Below, piece by piece: positions 23,527 to 35,944 of a stretch of DNA of 64,000 nt. This DNA comes from Papaver somniferum (Eukaryota > Streptophyta > Magnoliopsida > Ranunculales > Papaveraceae), in the NCBI RefSeq assembly GCF_003573695.1, contig NC_039365.1, positions 81,169,082-81,233,081 on the forward strand. Direction: 5' to 3'. Position 1 is the stretch's first letter. Each line of letters begins with the position of its first letter. The notes under the pieces are model-generated. The model saw only the letters and a list, made by a program, of their open reading frames with translations. It was not told where the DNA came from and made no database searches. The position numbers and the translations under genes were made by a program.

Positions 23527-24369
23527 TGAGCGTTGATAAAAATTCGGGAATAGAGATCATATACTGACGTTTACAGATAAAAATCGTTATCTCAATTCCT
23601 CTACCCCTGATTTGTTCTTTAGAAATGACCTCAATCAACTCAACAAAGAACATGGTACAGTTAGCTCAAAGTAGGTCCCTCCATTAAATATTTAAAAGTT
23701 GTACCTTACATTCCGTAAAAGCTTAAGAACCCAAATGTTAATTCATCCTCATGCATTTCATTCGTTTTCAAAAACAAAGAATCATTCATTAATACTCAAA
23801 ATGTCATCAACAGAGAAATACATAAGAACCAAGAATGACGGCTGTTTAACTTCTTCATGACTGCTAGCTAAACTAGATAGAACGAAAAACCTAACTCATG
23901 TGCCTAAGCCTAAGCAGGAAAACACAATGGAAACATAAAAGAAAAAAAAAATGAATAATTTAACTTCATTTGGAAGAACAACTGCAGCTTCTGTGTTCCG
24001 GATATCTCGCATGTCCATCTGAAACAGAAAAAACCAAACTATCAGTCAGGCAAGAATAATGGTTAAACTACTGCAGTTTACAATATTCAACTCAGGCAAA
24101 GAACACAATTTCAGTGCAACTTCAGGTATCCTAATTGCAGACTCATAATAATGCTCCACCCTTTACACTAAGCCTCCTACAAACACATAACCAACTAATC
24201 TGCAATTATTATTATGACATGAACGGATACATCAGGTCTCAACTCATGGTGGAGGTTAGTCCCATTCTCTGCAAAAAAAAACATGACAAGAACACAATAT
24301 AAGAAATCCGTAACACCAAAAATCAAAAATCTTAGCAGAAATTTGATTTCCTTGGATACTGAAGTAATA
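23527..24369. other. Intergenic or intronic DNA, possible minus-strand exon pieces
   Basis: On the minus strand a stretch at about 23967-24021 (after CAG) reads MDMRDIRNTEAAVVLPNE, and near 24190-24275 ENGTNLHHELRPDVSVH follows TGCAGAG. They may be exons of the weak gene candidate that starts at 25688, but no family is recognised. Confidence 0.25.
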
Positions 24370-24374
24370 CCTCC

Positions 24375-25093
24375 TGTTAGAAATTGGGCACCCATTGTGT
24401 GTGTGCATGCCCAAAGTCCATCTTGGGTGGTTATATAAAGTCATGTGCTTGACTTTGTCATAAGAAAAATCCTTCTCCAAATAACCAAGCCATGGTGAAA
24501 CATGTGTCTTGTTTCTTGCCACCATGTGTTTGCATGATGCTAACAAGTGTTTAATCACTTACTCCATGTGTTTAATCCATGCTAAACAAGTGTTAGAACT
24601 TGCTCCAAGTGTTTGATTCTTCCTTGACACTAGCCAAGAGATGATACTTGAAGTTTAAGTATAAATAGACTTCTAGTTTCATTCGTAGAAACATAAGAAG
24701 TAGAAGAAAATACTACAACTCAATAGTAGTGAGTTTAGCAAGAGATAAACCAAGTATGGAGATTAAGCTAGAGAGTTCTAAGTGAGCATTCAAGTTAGTG
24801 AGAAAATCTTCTAGTATTCAAACATTAGTTGATAAGAATTACCCAAATCCCTTAGTGTCCTTTGGAGAGAAAATTGAGTTTCTACAAGGTATTTAGTTTA
24901 TGGAAATATAGTTTGTGCTCATTTTTGTGGCACCTACTCACCGCCGAGTTTGAAGGTTCAAGAACGTGAAACGCAAGTGATCCACCGGTTCTAATTCATC
25001 CGCATTTGGAGCGATAACAAGGTATGAATTAAAAACCCGCTTCCGCATTTGATTTGTTCAACTTACATATATATCAGTTATATATGACTAACA
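24375..25093 (+). mobile_element. Solo LTR (719 bp) with 5-bp target duplication CCTCC
   Basis: The sequence begins TGTTAG and ends CTAACA, a perfect short inverted terminus, and is flanked by CCTCC at 24370-24374 and 25094-25098. No primer site, polypurine tract or coding region is attached, so it is a solo LTR left by recombination between two LTRs. A TATA box (TATAAATA, 24660-24667) sits in the middle, consistent with plus orientation. Family not identified; Copia-like by size and ends. Confidence 0.87.
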
Positions 25094-25502
25094 CCTCCTA
25101 ACAATATGCTTCCTTGTATGATATTATCAAGACCTTCAATCATCAATACCACAACATGTCACAGAGACAAGCTTTACAGATACAGTAGTTGAAATATTGC
25201 TGGAAGGCATTGTTTCTATCACGAGTAACAGCCGAAACCTTCTCTCTTGTCAGCACAATCAAATATCATTCAAACAAAACTTTAGAAACTCTGAAAAAAA
25301 ATTTAAAAAATTTGCACCTTCATCGAAGGTTTCCAGAATACCTAAAACTTCATTTACATATCATGAATCAAAATCAGAAAAGAAAATACGAAGAAGAAAA
25401 AAGACTACCCAGATGAGATGGTATATTCTACCTTAGAAATCGTTTAGCAATTAAAAATAATTGAAGCTAAAAAAATATTAGCTGAGAAAGGATTGTTAAT
25501 AC

Positions 25503-25688
25503 CTTCACAGGATTCAGAGAGGGGATAGTGAATTGATCAGAATGAGTTGCAATCCCTTCAATCCGTGAGTTTGCATATCCTGTTTCTTGCTGAAGCTCTG
25601 TCTGTTCTTTCACGAACAGAGAAGAAACAGACAACTCCATTGCAGTACCACCAACACCAACTTGAACTGCTTGTATCTGCTCAGCCAT
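25503..25688 (-). CDS. Possible first exon of an unrecognised minus-strand gene (62 aa)
   Basis: From ATG at 25688 the frame is open for 62 codons (MAEQIQAVQVGVGGTAMELS...), ending in GTGAAG followed by GTATTA, a good splice donor, in phase 0. Upstream on the same strand (25700-25870) the DNA is leader-like, and further 5' (26140-26165) lies a GAAGAAGAAG purine stretch. Candidate further exons lie at lower coordinates, with the solo LTR in what would be an intron. I do not recognise the family. It could be a real gene, a fragment, or chance. Confidence 0.3.
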
Positions 25689-25699
25689 CACCAACAACT

Positions 25700-26790
25700 A
25701 CAACCTTTGATTCACTCCATACAAGTTTCAGATCATACATCTATGCAGATTCAAACACCACCAGAACCATCATAATCTTCTAATTCAAACCCTAGTTCTT
25801 CAAAGTTTCGACAACACCATCTGTCACCTTCACCAGAAGAATCAAACCCAATCTGAACTGAATCTTCTCGAACTTCACTATTTTCTTTCTATCTGTAAGA
25901 CACACACATCACATTTAAAACCCTAAAATCTAATTGACCAAAAAATAAGTAAAAAAAAACATTGAAGATAAACAAATTAAACTTCTAATAACTATTACAT
26001 CGTCATTATCAGAAAACCCCTAAATCACAAAAAAAAATACCAAAATTAAATCAGAATCAAACCATTTAAATTAAAACTACAAGTAAAGAGATGGAAATAA
26101 TCATAAAATAAACCTTCAATTTTACCTCGTTGCTGGTGAATCACAACTTCTGACTGTGAAGAAGAAGAAGATGAAGGGAGAAGAGTGGTGGTGTTTAGGT
26201 TTTAGATGAATTTTTGAGGGCCGGGTTCATCTTTATTTCTCCGGTTCATGGTATGAAGATTGACCTGAATAGATTTGTCGGGGAAAAGAAAATGTTTCTT
26301 TAAAATATGAAACCATATATCTACAAAATCAACAACAGCTGCTTTGAGATTCAAAAACATCATCTAAAGTTTTTGTACAGAGAGATCTATTGATCTGCGA
26401 CATCGATAAGTTTTTTCACAAAGAGAGTGAGATTGAGAAGGTATTCAGGTTAGGGTTTTTTCTGATGGAGGCGGAAGATTACTAGATCATATGAGATGAG
26501 GAAAGGATAGTGAAGTGAGAGAGAAAAATAATTTATATAAAAGTCTTTGGACTGTAAAGATTGTGATTAAGTATGGTCATACGGATTGTGAAAATACTTG
26601 GACGGTAAAGATTTGATTTAAAACTGTCATACGGATCAAGAAAAATGTGTTTTCTGTTTGTGCTTTTGTGCATTCTCTTTGTGCTTCCGGTTTGGATTTC
26701 GACTAGTTGCATATGTCATGAAGTAATACCGACTAGTCATACAGGTCATGAGTAACTTTAGTTCACACTGGTATACTCAGGTTATAAGAT
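25700..26790. other. Possible 5' leader/promoter of the minus-strand candidate and intergenic DNA
   Basis: CT/GA-rich sequence up to about 26500, then a plain stretch with CATACGGAT...GAAAAT repeated near 26575 and 26630. No protein-coding evidence. Confidence 0.3.
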
Positions 26791-26799
26791 TACTAAATA

Positions 26800-28125
26800 T
26801 GGACCATAAAATTCCAGATGGGTTCAGATTCCAAAGTTAGCAGGATACATCATGGAAATCGATAAATATGAAACTCATGTGTCAATTCGAAATTCAAATA
26901 TGGTGTAACGGCATACAAAATATGAACCAATAAGCTTTGGGAGGGTTCTGACTTCAAACTTGGCAGGATACATCATCTAAATTGATAAATACGAAGCTTA
27001 GTATCGATTCGAACTTCAAATGTGGTATAACGGCATACAAACTATAAAGCAAGAAGCTCCGGGAGGGTTCTGACTTCAAACTTAGCATGATACATCATCG
27101 AAATCGATAAATATGAAGCTTAGTGTCGATTCGGACTTCAAATGTGGTATAACGACTTACAAACTATGAATCAGTAAGCTCCGGGACGGTTCTGACTTCA
27201 AACTTTGCAGGCTACATCATCGAAATCGATAAATATGAAGCTTAATATCGATTCGAACTTCAAATGTGTTATAACGACATACAAACTATGAACCAAGAAG
27301 CCCTGGGAGGGTGTTGACTTCAAACGTAGCATGATACATCATCGGAATCGATAAATATGAAGCTTAGTGTCGATTCGAACTTCAAATGTGGTATAACGTT
27401 ATAAAAACTATGAACCAAGAAGCTTCGAAGGGTTCTGACTTCAAACTTAGCAGGATACATCATTGAAATAGATTAATATGAAGCTTAATCTCGATTCAAA
27501 CTTCAAATGTGGTATAAAAACGTACAATCTATGAACCAAGAAGCTCTGACATGGTTCTGACTTCAAACTTAGCATGATACATAATTGAAATTGATAAATA
27601 TGAAGCTTAGTGTTGATTCGAACCTCAAATATGGTATAATGGCATACAAACTATGAACCAAGAAGCTTCGGAGGGTTCTGAATTCAAACTTAGCATGATA
27701 CATCATCAGAATCGATATATATGAAGCTCAATGTCGATTCGAACCACAAATATGGTATAACGACATACAAAATATGAACCAAGAAGCTCCGGGAGGGTTC
27801 GGACTTCAAACTTAGCATGATACATATCAAAACAGATAAATATGAAACTCATTGTGGTTTCGAACTTCAAATATGGCATAACGGCAACAAACGAACCACA
27901 AAACTCCGGGAGGGTTCTTACTTAAAACTTATCATGATACGTCATCGAAATCAATAAATATGAAACTCAGTGTTGATTCGAATTTCAAATACGGAATAAC
28001 GACATACAAATTATGGACCACAAAGCTCTGAGAGGGTTCTGACTTCAAACTTAGCATCATACATCGTCGAAATCGATAAATATGAAGCTCAATGTCGATT
28101 CGAACTTCAATATGACAGAACGAAC
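26800..28125. repeat. Tandem array, ~120-bp unit, about 11 copies
   Basis: Each unit contains GGGAGGGTTCTGACTTCAAA, GATACATCATCGAAATCGAT, AAATATGAAGCT and GTGTCGATTCGAACTTCAAA, recurring about every 120 bp. Copies differ at roughly a tenth of positions, with small indels, so the array is not very recent. Confidence 0.92.
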
Positions 28126-28143
28126 TATTATGCTACTATAAGT

Positions 28144-28915
28144 CGGCATATTGTATGCATAAACTGGCTCCGAGATCGAAACCTGGCCGTGAGTGGACTA
28201 TTATAAGTCAGAAACTTGGTAAGAACGATGAATCCATCCATTTACATGTAAGATTCTTAAGGAATATTCCCTGAAACATTAAACAAACCATATTCTGGCA
28301 TATTTTATGCATACCCTGGATCCGAGATCGAAACCTGGACGGGAGTGAACTACTATAAGTCGGAAACTTGGTAAGAACGATGAATCCATCCATTTACAGG
28401 TAAGATTCCTTCGGAATATTCCCTGAAACATTAAACAAACCCCATTCTGGCATATTTTATGCATATCACGGCTCCGAGAACGAAACCTGGCCGGGAGTGG
28501 ACTACTATAAGTCGAAACTTGGCAAGAACGATGAATCCTTCCATTTACAAGTAAGATTCCTTCAGAATATTCCTCGAAACCTTAAACAAACCCTATTACG
28601 GCATATTGTATTCATAACCAGGCTACGAGATCTAAACATGTTCGGGTGTGGACTATTATAAGTTGGAAACTTGTTAAGAACGATGAATCCATGCATTTAC
28701 AGGTAAGATTCCTTCAGAATATTTCCCGAAACCTTAAACAAACCCTATTCTAGCATATTTTATGCATACCCCGGCTCCGAGATCGAAACCTGGCCGGGAG
28801 TGGACTACTATAAGTTGGAAACTTGGTAAGAACGATGAATATATTCATTTAAAGGTAAGATTCCTTCGGAATATTCCCCGAAACCTTAAACAAACCCTAT
28901 TCTGGCATATTTTAA
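28144..28915. repeat. Tandem array, ~152-bp unit, five copies plus a partial
   Basis: Units start at about 28144, 28298, 28449, 28600 and 28753 with GGCATATTTTATGCATA and include GGAAACTTGGTAAGAACGAT and GGTAAGATTCCTTCGGAAT. A truncated sixth copy begins near 28904. The array directly follows the 120-bp array but has an unrelated unit. Confidence 0.92.
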
Positions 28916-29061
28916 ACGAACGCTCTTTTGGCATGGTTGTGAAAATTACCAAATTACCCTTATCGGAAAAGTGCAACATAATTTTCTGGTGACTATGAAA
29001 TTGACCAAATTACCCTCGCTGAAAAAGTGCAACGAAATTAATTCACATGTGAACCAAAAAC

Positions 29062-29717
29062 ATATCCAGGTACTTTCTCATCTCCATTTTGTCAGGTTTA
29101 CTCTTCTTGTAAGTTAAAGCTTGTTATTCTCGTAGTTTCTTCTTCATGCATCATTATAATATGCATGATTTCTTTTATACTAGTTGGATCAGGCATATTT
29201 ATTTAATTGGTTGGATCAACATCATGCGGATAATACGTGTTTTCTTAGTGTTAATTAGGTAATGATTACCATGTGTAAAAAAACTACTAAATAGACCAAA
29301 TACTCTTACTGTAAATAAAAATCTGCATTATGTCTAAACATTTGTCTTACTATCGAAGAAAGGTTCACCTCTTTTAGAAAATGTTCGGTCCAATTATATC
29401 TCATTTAGTAAGCATTTTGACTTTTTTTTTGCTTGGTGAATAATCTGTGTGACTTCAATTGTAAATTTCAAGACAAATTATTTTGACTTTAAAATTTGCT
29501 CGGTTTCATAGGATCTCATTGATCTCAACAATTTATATGGTTGCATAGAGAAGTTGTTTGATGCGAAGAGCTAACATGGTGATCTACAAGGCTCAACAAT
29601 GTAATTTGAGAGAAGATTTTGGGGGGAAATTTAGAGGATACATCACACATACAGTTGAAAAAATCCCTTTTCACCAAAATGTAAAGTTAGAATTGTTCTA
29701 GAAATAATACAAAAGAG
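29062..29717. repeat. Left part of local repeat copy C (split by the PMD transposon)
   Basis: From ATCCAGGTACTTTCTCATCT onward this stretch matches 39474-40153 and 50340-51020 at roughly 90-95%. It stops at CAAAAGAG (29710-29717), where the 7.5-kb transposon begins; the same repeat resumes at 37239. Confidence 0.88.
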
Positions 29718-29757
29718 CCTCGCGTTTTTAGGGGCCACTCAAAAGGATTTAGGGGCC
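29718..29757 (+). repeat. Left terminal inverted repeat of the PMD transposon
   Basis: CCTCGCGTTTTTAGGGGCC followed by AAAGGATTTAGGGGCCA. It pairs with 37199-37238 with about four mismatches in 40. Confidence 0.92.
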
Positions 29758-30042
29758 AACAATAAAACAAAAAAGGTCACCCAAAGGGAAAATGTAGCCA
29801 GCCCTTATCTCGCGTAATTCGAATGGCAAAATTACTCTTATATATTCGGAGGATATGATAACATTTTTATCCTCCGATTTCAATCGGAAGCCAAAATATT
29901 ACCCAGACTTCCGATTGTAGTCGGTGCAGTATTAGAATGATTTCTGTTTCATTTTTTCCATTTCTTTTTCATTTTTGAGTTGTTAGAGTTATAGAGAAGA
30001 AGGTGAAGGAAAAAAGGGAAAACCCATTTTATCATTACAAAA

Positions 30043-31225
30043 ATGGATGGATATGAAGAAGAAGAAGGTGAGAATCATGGCGAAGACAATTTGGGGTATA
30101 TGTTGAATGATCCAAACTTTTGTGGAGAGGAAAACCTAGAAGACCCTTTCATGGAAGAAGATGGAGAATCGCCTGATATTGAAGCTAACGATGCATGTAA
30201 AACACAGGTATTGTGTTAAGAAACTCAAATACTCGATTTGCATGCGTTTGTGTGCTTTTGTAAACAAGAAAAACCGATTATTGCATGCATTGAATGCCAT
30301 GAACTACCCAGATTCGGTAGATAATTTCTCGAATAAACTTACGAATATAACACACAGATTACCAAATATGTATATTCGGTAGTTCCAAGATAGTAGTTTA
30401 CTGTCGAATATGAGAAAAAACCCCAAACTGGTTTTCCAAAAAAATATACATTCGGTGGTTATGTAGAGTTATTTACCCCCGAATGGCCCCAAAAACGAAT
30501 TCCTCAAAAAATTTCAAAACTCAGTATTCTTATCCTTTACAATCGGTAATAGTTTAACATTATTTGACTGCCGAATATAACAGTGGCCTCAAAATAAAAT
30601 TTCCGAAAACTTGAAAATCGGATGTTTATCGATTAAAGTTATCTCCCGGTTATTTATATTCGACTGTTTTACTATATATTTTAGCTTCCGATTATATCAT
30701 TTTTTTGCGCTCAGTAAACTGTGTACATTCATTTGCATAAATTGGGTGTTTTGGGTAACCAATTGCCATCATCATTTCCAAGATAAAAGACCAAGGAAGG
30801 GTACCAAGAGGTAAAAGGAAGAGGATGAGCGCATTAGTAAACTAACCGTGGAAGAACGTAAGGAAGAGGATAGGTTATTTGAAGAAAAGTGGAAGGAGGA
30901 TGGAATTATTTGGAAAATGTTCATGAAAGCATGGGACAAAATCGTTTGGTCGATGACCGAGGAAATTTACGAATGTAACTTGAAGAAATTTGAGGATGAA
31001 TACGGCACGGACTACCCAAAACCGGTTGAGTATTGTAAAAAACAATGGTTAACGATTAAGGAGAGGATTGTGTTTGCATGGACATATGAATATCGTAATT
31101 TCAAGAATTGCAAGGATTGGGTGAAACAATATGAGTCCAACATGGTTGATTGGGATCGCGTTATGGACAACAACTTTCCCGCTGAGTTACTCGAATTGAT
31201 CCCCTTGGATGATGACGATGTTTGA
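30043..31225 (+). pseudogene. MULE-transposase-like fragment gene inside the PMD transposon
   Basis: Exon 1 is 30043-30207: 55 codons of a very acidic N-terminus, MDGYEEEEGENHGEDN..., with donor GT at 30208. After about 550 bp of intron-like DNA rich in ATTCGG words, a coding stretch from about 30785 runs to the stop at 31223-31225. It is interrupted by an in-frame TAA at 30812-30814, and the acceptor is uncertain. The later part (30848-31225, 125 aa) contains TEEIYECNLKKFEDEYG, YPKPVEYCKKQWL and ERIVFAWT, resembling the segment of plant MULE/FAR1-type transposases just before the SWIM zinc finger. The HFGNxxxNRVES motif expected next is replaced by unrelated residues, and the DDE catalytic core is absent. 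If the resemblance is right, it is a transposase remnant and not an active enzyme. Confidence 0.45.
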
Positions 31226-31617
31226 TCGTTTTTTTTTTCGAACATGTAATTTGTACAAGTTTTTTGGAAATTTTTTTGTGAAGATATATGATTTAATCGG
31301 TCGCAAAAAAATACAATGTTGTCTCCCGAATGCAGGAATCGGGCTCTTTGATACACGTTTTGATTCCAAATATTATAATCGGTTGGTAATGATACACGTT
31401 TTGATTCTGAATATTATAATCGATAGAACTCTTAAATATCTATCTACCGATTTGGTGGGTATTTCGAGGCACGGCTATAATTTTTTTTGAAACTATGTAA
31501 TCGGAACAACAGTATTATAACACTTCAATACGATTAATCATATTCGGGAATTCCATATTTTATCAAACCGCCGATTAATATTAAAAATTTGAATTTACAG
31601 CACTCAAACATCACATG

Positions 31618-32156
31618 TTATTCTTTTTTCCCAGTCCGAGATGCAACAATCAACGCGGCTTCGAAATGTAGAAACGACTCTCCTCTCCACTTGGAATAAG
31701 CATCTTGTGCCGCAAACCTGTCGTCTCTGTGCCTAGCAAGAATACGGTTGTACTCGGTGCACAATTTTATAACATGGTGCACCCTTGAAGAAACATGGGA
31801 TGGTTCATAATTGTGGCGTGGCTTCTTGTACTTACCAACAAAAGGACCCAATGAAACGTTAATCCAAAATATACGATTGTCCTGCTGTTCTTTGGGTAGA
31901 TCTTTCACAATGTAATAATTTTTATCCATTCGGTCTCTTCCTCAACTTGTTTTAATCTTTCTCTTTAATGGAATTGTTCTTGACCTCGCTTCTTAGCCTT
32001 GATTTCCTCTTCCTCCTCCTTCGTTGCCACTAACGATGGTTTAATTTTTTTGGGTTGTTTGTTCCTTTTTTGTATTTTTTCTTCCATTGCTGCAATTGAT
32101 GTAGTTGTTCGCTTGCATCTTCGAAGTATGTTGTCGATTGATGATGGACTTGCCAT
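31618..32156 (-). pseudogene. Small Lys/Glu-rich protein gene remnant inside the PMD transposon
   Basis: On the minus strand a TATA-like TATATAA (about 32215-32222) precedes ATG at 32156. The frame MASPSSIDNILRRCKRTT... runs 63 codons as a basic, then Glu-rich helix, meets TAA, and the same frame reads on as RERLKQVEEETEWI. A shifted frame then gives a 103-residue segment (31618-31929) with NRIFWINVSLGPFVGKY and a C-terminal FHFEAAL-like helix. The layout faintly recalls Myb/NAM-associated accessory proteins of plant transposons, but I cannot name the family. One stop and one frame change imply decay. Confidence 0.35.
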
Positions 32157-32409
32157 TGAAAAGGTTTTACATTCTGATTTTTTACTCAATAATAACTGAG
32201 AGGGGTTACCCTCCTTATATAGATTAGAGTTCCAACGGCTCTAATTTTTGAAAATATGGCCGTTGAGGTTTATGAAAATATGGTCGTTGAGGTTTCGTAT
32301 CAATGATGCACTACAATCGGTTGCTAACGATACACGTATTTCCTCCAAAAAGGACATTCGGTAGCGAACTTAAATTTTTATCTACCGATTAGGTTGGTAT
32401 TTCTAAACA

Positions 32410-33030
32410 TGACTATATTATTCGGAGGCTAATTTTTTTTTGTAAAGTCCCGAATGTACGATGGCTCAAAAATCAGAATTTGGGAAAAACTGATACTTTT
32501 CAAATTTTGAACTTGCAATAATCGGAAGTCAACTCAGTTACCCAAACTTCCGAATATGGGTTGTATAACCTTCTGTATTGGCCCTTGGAACCACCTAGAG
32601 CCATGGCATGGTTTGTTTTGAACTTGTAATATTCGGAGGATAATTTTTTTTTTGTAAAGTCCCGAATGTACGATGGCCCAAAAATCAGAATTTGGGAAAA
32701 ACTGATACTTTTCAAATTTTGAACTTGCAATAATCGGAAGTCAACTCAGTTACCCAAACTTCCGAATATGGGTTGTCTAACCTTCTATATTGGCCCTTGG
32801 AACCACCTAGAGCCATGGCATGGTTTGTTTTGAACTTGTAATATTCGGGGGATAATTTTTTTTTGTAAAGTCCTGAATGTACGATGGCCCAAAAATCAGA
32901 ATTTGGGAAAAACTGATACTTTTAAAATTTTGAACTTGCAATAATCGGAAGTCAACTCAGTTACCCAAACTTCCGAATATGGGTTGTCTAACCTTCTATA
33001 TTGGCCCTTGTAAAGTCCCGAATGTACAAC
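32410..33030. repeat. ~209-bp tandem repeat, three copies, 3' of the PMD gene
   Basis: Each unit holds GTAAAGTCCCGAATGTACGA, CAGAATTTGGGAAAAACTGA, ATAATCGGAAGTCAACTCAG and CTTCCGAATATGGGTTGT. Copies are nearly identical, so the triplication is recent. The TCGGAAG/CTTCCGA pair inside each unit is a small inverted repeat. Confidence 0.92.
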
Positions 33031-34119
33031 ACAAACCATTGTCATTTATCTGCTCTTCTTTACTTTACGACCGTGACTACCTCTCAGTCCTGCACGACCA
33101 CGGGTTTGAGCACCTTCAGTTGGAGCAGCTTCAGTTGGAGCACCTTCATCGCTCGATGAAGCTCGAGTTCTTTTACCCGTCTTTGATATTTCCACCTTGG
33201 GCGGATGCCTCTTTGTGACTTTCTCCCCAAACTGGGAAGCATAGTCTTCGTTATCCATATTATCAACTAGGTCTCTTGCCTCTTTGATCTTCTCAGCTGG
33301 CATGGGATCTCCGCTCTTCAGGCATGCAGTTAACATTTTGGAAACACGCTTGAACCTATTCACCTGTTTTTTATACATAATGACATAACATCAAACGGTA
33401 ATTACCTAAGATTTATAGGAATAATATAAAATGAACAAAAATATAAGAACACACACCAGTCTATCATAACCAGCTGGTTTGTCTTTGATGATACAATTAT
33501 AACTTGAACCCGCCGCAGTAGTGTTGGATTTGATTTCACGGATAACCAAAGGATGTGATACGTTGTTATACCAACTCATATAGTCTGGAGAATTTTCATC
33601 ACCTCGGGTGGTTCGTCTACCAGTGTCGATAATGAAGTCATTCCTCTTATCCCAGTTATCAAGAACAGTAGGTGGGCCTGTGTGAACAATCGTGAGATTG
33701 TCACCACTAGAAGAGCACAACTCCAACTTCAATTTGTAATAATCCCCCATTTCCTCCACAGGTTGATGTTGTATATACCCGTGTTATCGCATCACCCTAG
33801 AGGGGTTATACATCACATATCCTGTGGGGTTCCACAATGGTCCAAAATAAAGGGACAAGTCCGACCGAACATTTATATGCCCACTGGCTCGATCTTCCTT
33901 GTATGGATCAAAGCATACGTCTGAGGCCTTCAATTGGTCCAAAATCTCCCTCATGCGAATCAACTGTTGCTCTTTTGTCCTAGAACGGTTGTCTTCAAAT
34001 ATATACTTTGTTCCTCTAGGAGTACCTTTGCACCACCCCGGGTTCTCTCCGGCCAACTTCAGGATAGGGAAGTGGTCATAGATCCATGCCTATATACATA
34101 AGAAACCAAGTTTTAGTAA

Positions 34120-34570
34120 ATAGATTGTGTATATTCGGTAGTAATTTCCAAACATTATTTCCGATTATATATAATCGGAAATAAAACTAAGTACCTATCC
34201 ACCGAATAACCAACATTCAGAAATAGATATGGATCATTTCCTAACGAATATGCGTCATTTGGAGTTCAGTAACCTATAGTTTTTCTGGCCTGTATATTCG
34301 GTTCTAATATCAAAAGTATATTTCTGATTATATATAATCGGAAAACAAAATAAGTACCTAGCCACCTAATAACCAACATTCGGAACAAGAGATGGATCAT
34401 TTCGTACCGAATATGCATCATTTGGAGTTCAGTAACCTATAATACTTTGGCCTATATATTCGGCAGTAACTCCCCAAGACTAAACTCCGATTCTAAACAA
34501 TCGGAAGTAAAACTAAGTAACATGTTCCCGAATATGCATAGTTTGGAGTTATGAATATGCATCATATGTA
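34120..34570. repeat. Repeats and palindromes in intron 3 of the PMD gene
   Basis: Three diverged units of about 150-170 bp (from about 34130, 34300 and 34455) carry ATTCGG, ACCGAATA and TTTGGAGTTCAGTAACCTAT. TTTCCGATTATATATAATCG continues into GGAAA as a perfect palindrome near 34158-34182, and a one-mismatch version recurs near 34320-34345. Confidence 0.8.
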
Positions 34571-35944
34571 TTGTCTACCAAATAACTATAGAGTGAGTTA
34601 TAGAGTTAAAGAAAAAACCTGCAATAGAGTCACGTTCCCGGCAACTTGGCAGGTTCCTAGCCTCGAAGCCTTTCTCAACTCTTCCATCAAGAATGCTAGG
34701 CATGCCGTGCCCCAAGAATAGTCACCAACTTCATGGAGAGGATCCAAAAGTTGTATAAGGTTGGCGTCGATCCGGTTGCCAGAAGTATTGGGGAATATGA
34801 CACATCCCAATACACAAAAGAGATATGCGGTGGCAGCGTGGTTCACTTTCTCATCAGTTAACGTTCCATTCTTTTCCTTCTCCAAGGTGCCTCGGAACAT
34901 ATTCATCAAAGCTGTAATGTTGATCTGTCTTGTTTTGTAACTTGCATGCCTCCTAAACTCTGTTGTTGTTGTCTCTTCATCCCAACCTAAGCACTTTTTA
35001 GTGAGAGCATAAAGTTGTGCACAACTTAACTGCTTTGTGTAGTTAAACTTCACAACTGTGCCTTGGTCGGGAAGGTTAAGAATCTGCACAACATCATCCG
35101 GGGTAATCGTCATCTCCCCAAACGGCATATGGAAAGTATCGGTCTCAGGATACATTCTCTCCACGAACGCCGATATGTCCACACGATCATGTTCCAACAA
35201 TGAATTCTCGGCGGCATTAGCTAACGCCGAGTTGGCAACAATTGACTTGAACCTTTCAAATTCACCGGAAAAAGGCCACGCAAGCATTTTTGTTGGTGCG
35301 GCGGTAGGTTTGAGTAGACGGACCGCATCTTGATGATCCTATTAAAGTACATAAAAAAATCCTTAATACAAATATTACGATATAACACATAGACAATACA
35401 TTAATAAAAAATAGTAATTTTATTACCTCGATTTCGTATATTTCTCTGGCCCATGAGTCTTTGTATCCAAATAGCAATTTTCCTCCATCCGCGGACCGCC
35501 GGTAGCCCAAGGATTGTGCCTGCTGGAATACCCTTCTTCTTCAAGTGCTGAGGGACAAGATGTGATGCTTTCTTAGCAATATCCTTCTTTACACCATCTT
35601 TTCCTTTTTTGGCTTTTTGGGTACCACTTGGTTGTCCTTCTTCTACTCTTGGCACTGGATCAACTGGTTCAATTTCATGGTGGGGTGTAACTTGTGGAGC
35701 AGTTGGTTCTGCACTTTGTTGAGCGGCTTGTTCAACACTTGGCTGCACCCCTTGTTCACTGCCTTGTTGTTCTACACTTTGTTCAGCACTTGGTTGCACT
35801 CCTTGTTGACTGCTTTGTTCTTGTAAGCTTTGTTGAGCACTTGAATTATATTTGGCACTCCTTTCCCTCCTAGCACTAGCTGTCACTTTCTTCCTCCTTT
35901 CTCGACTTTGTCTAAACAACAAAGAAAGGAACAATATTTACAAA

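Noticed and set aside
26800..28915. CRISPR-like array
   Set aside because: Units are contiguous tandem repeats of 120 and 152 bp without short repeats separated by unique spacers, and the genome is a plant.
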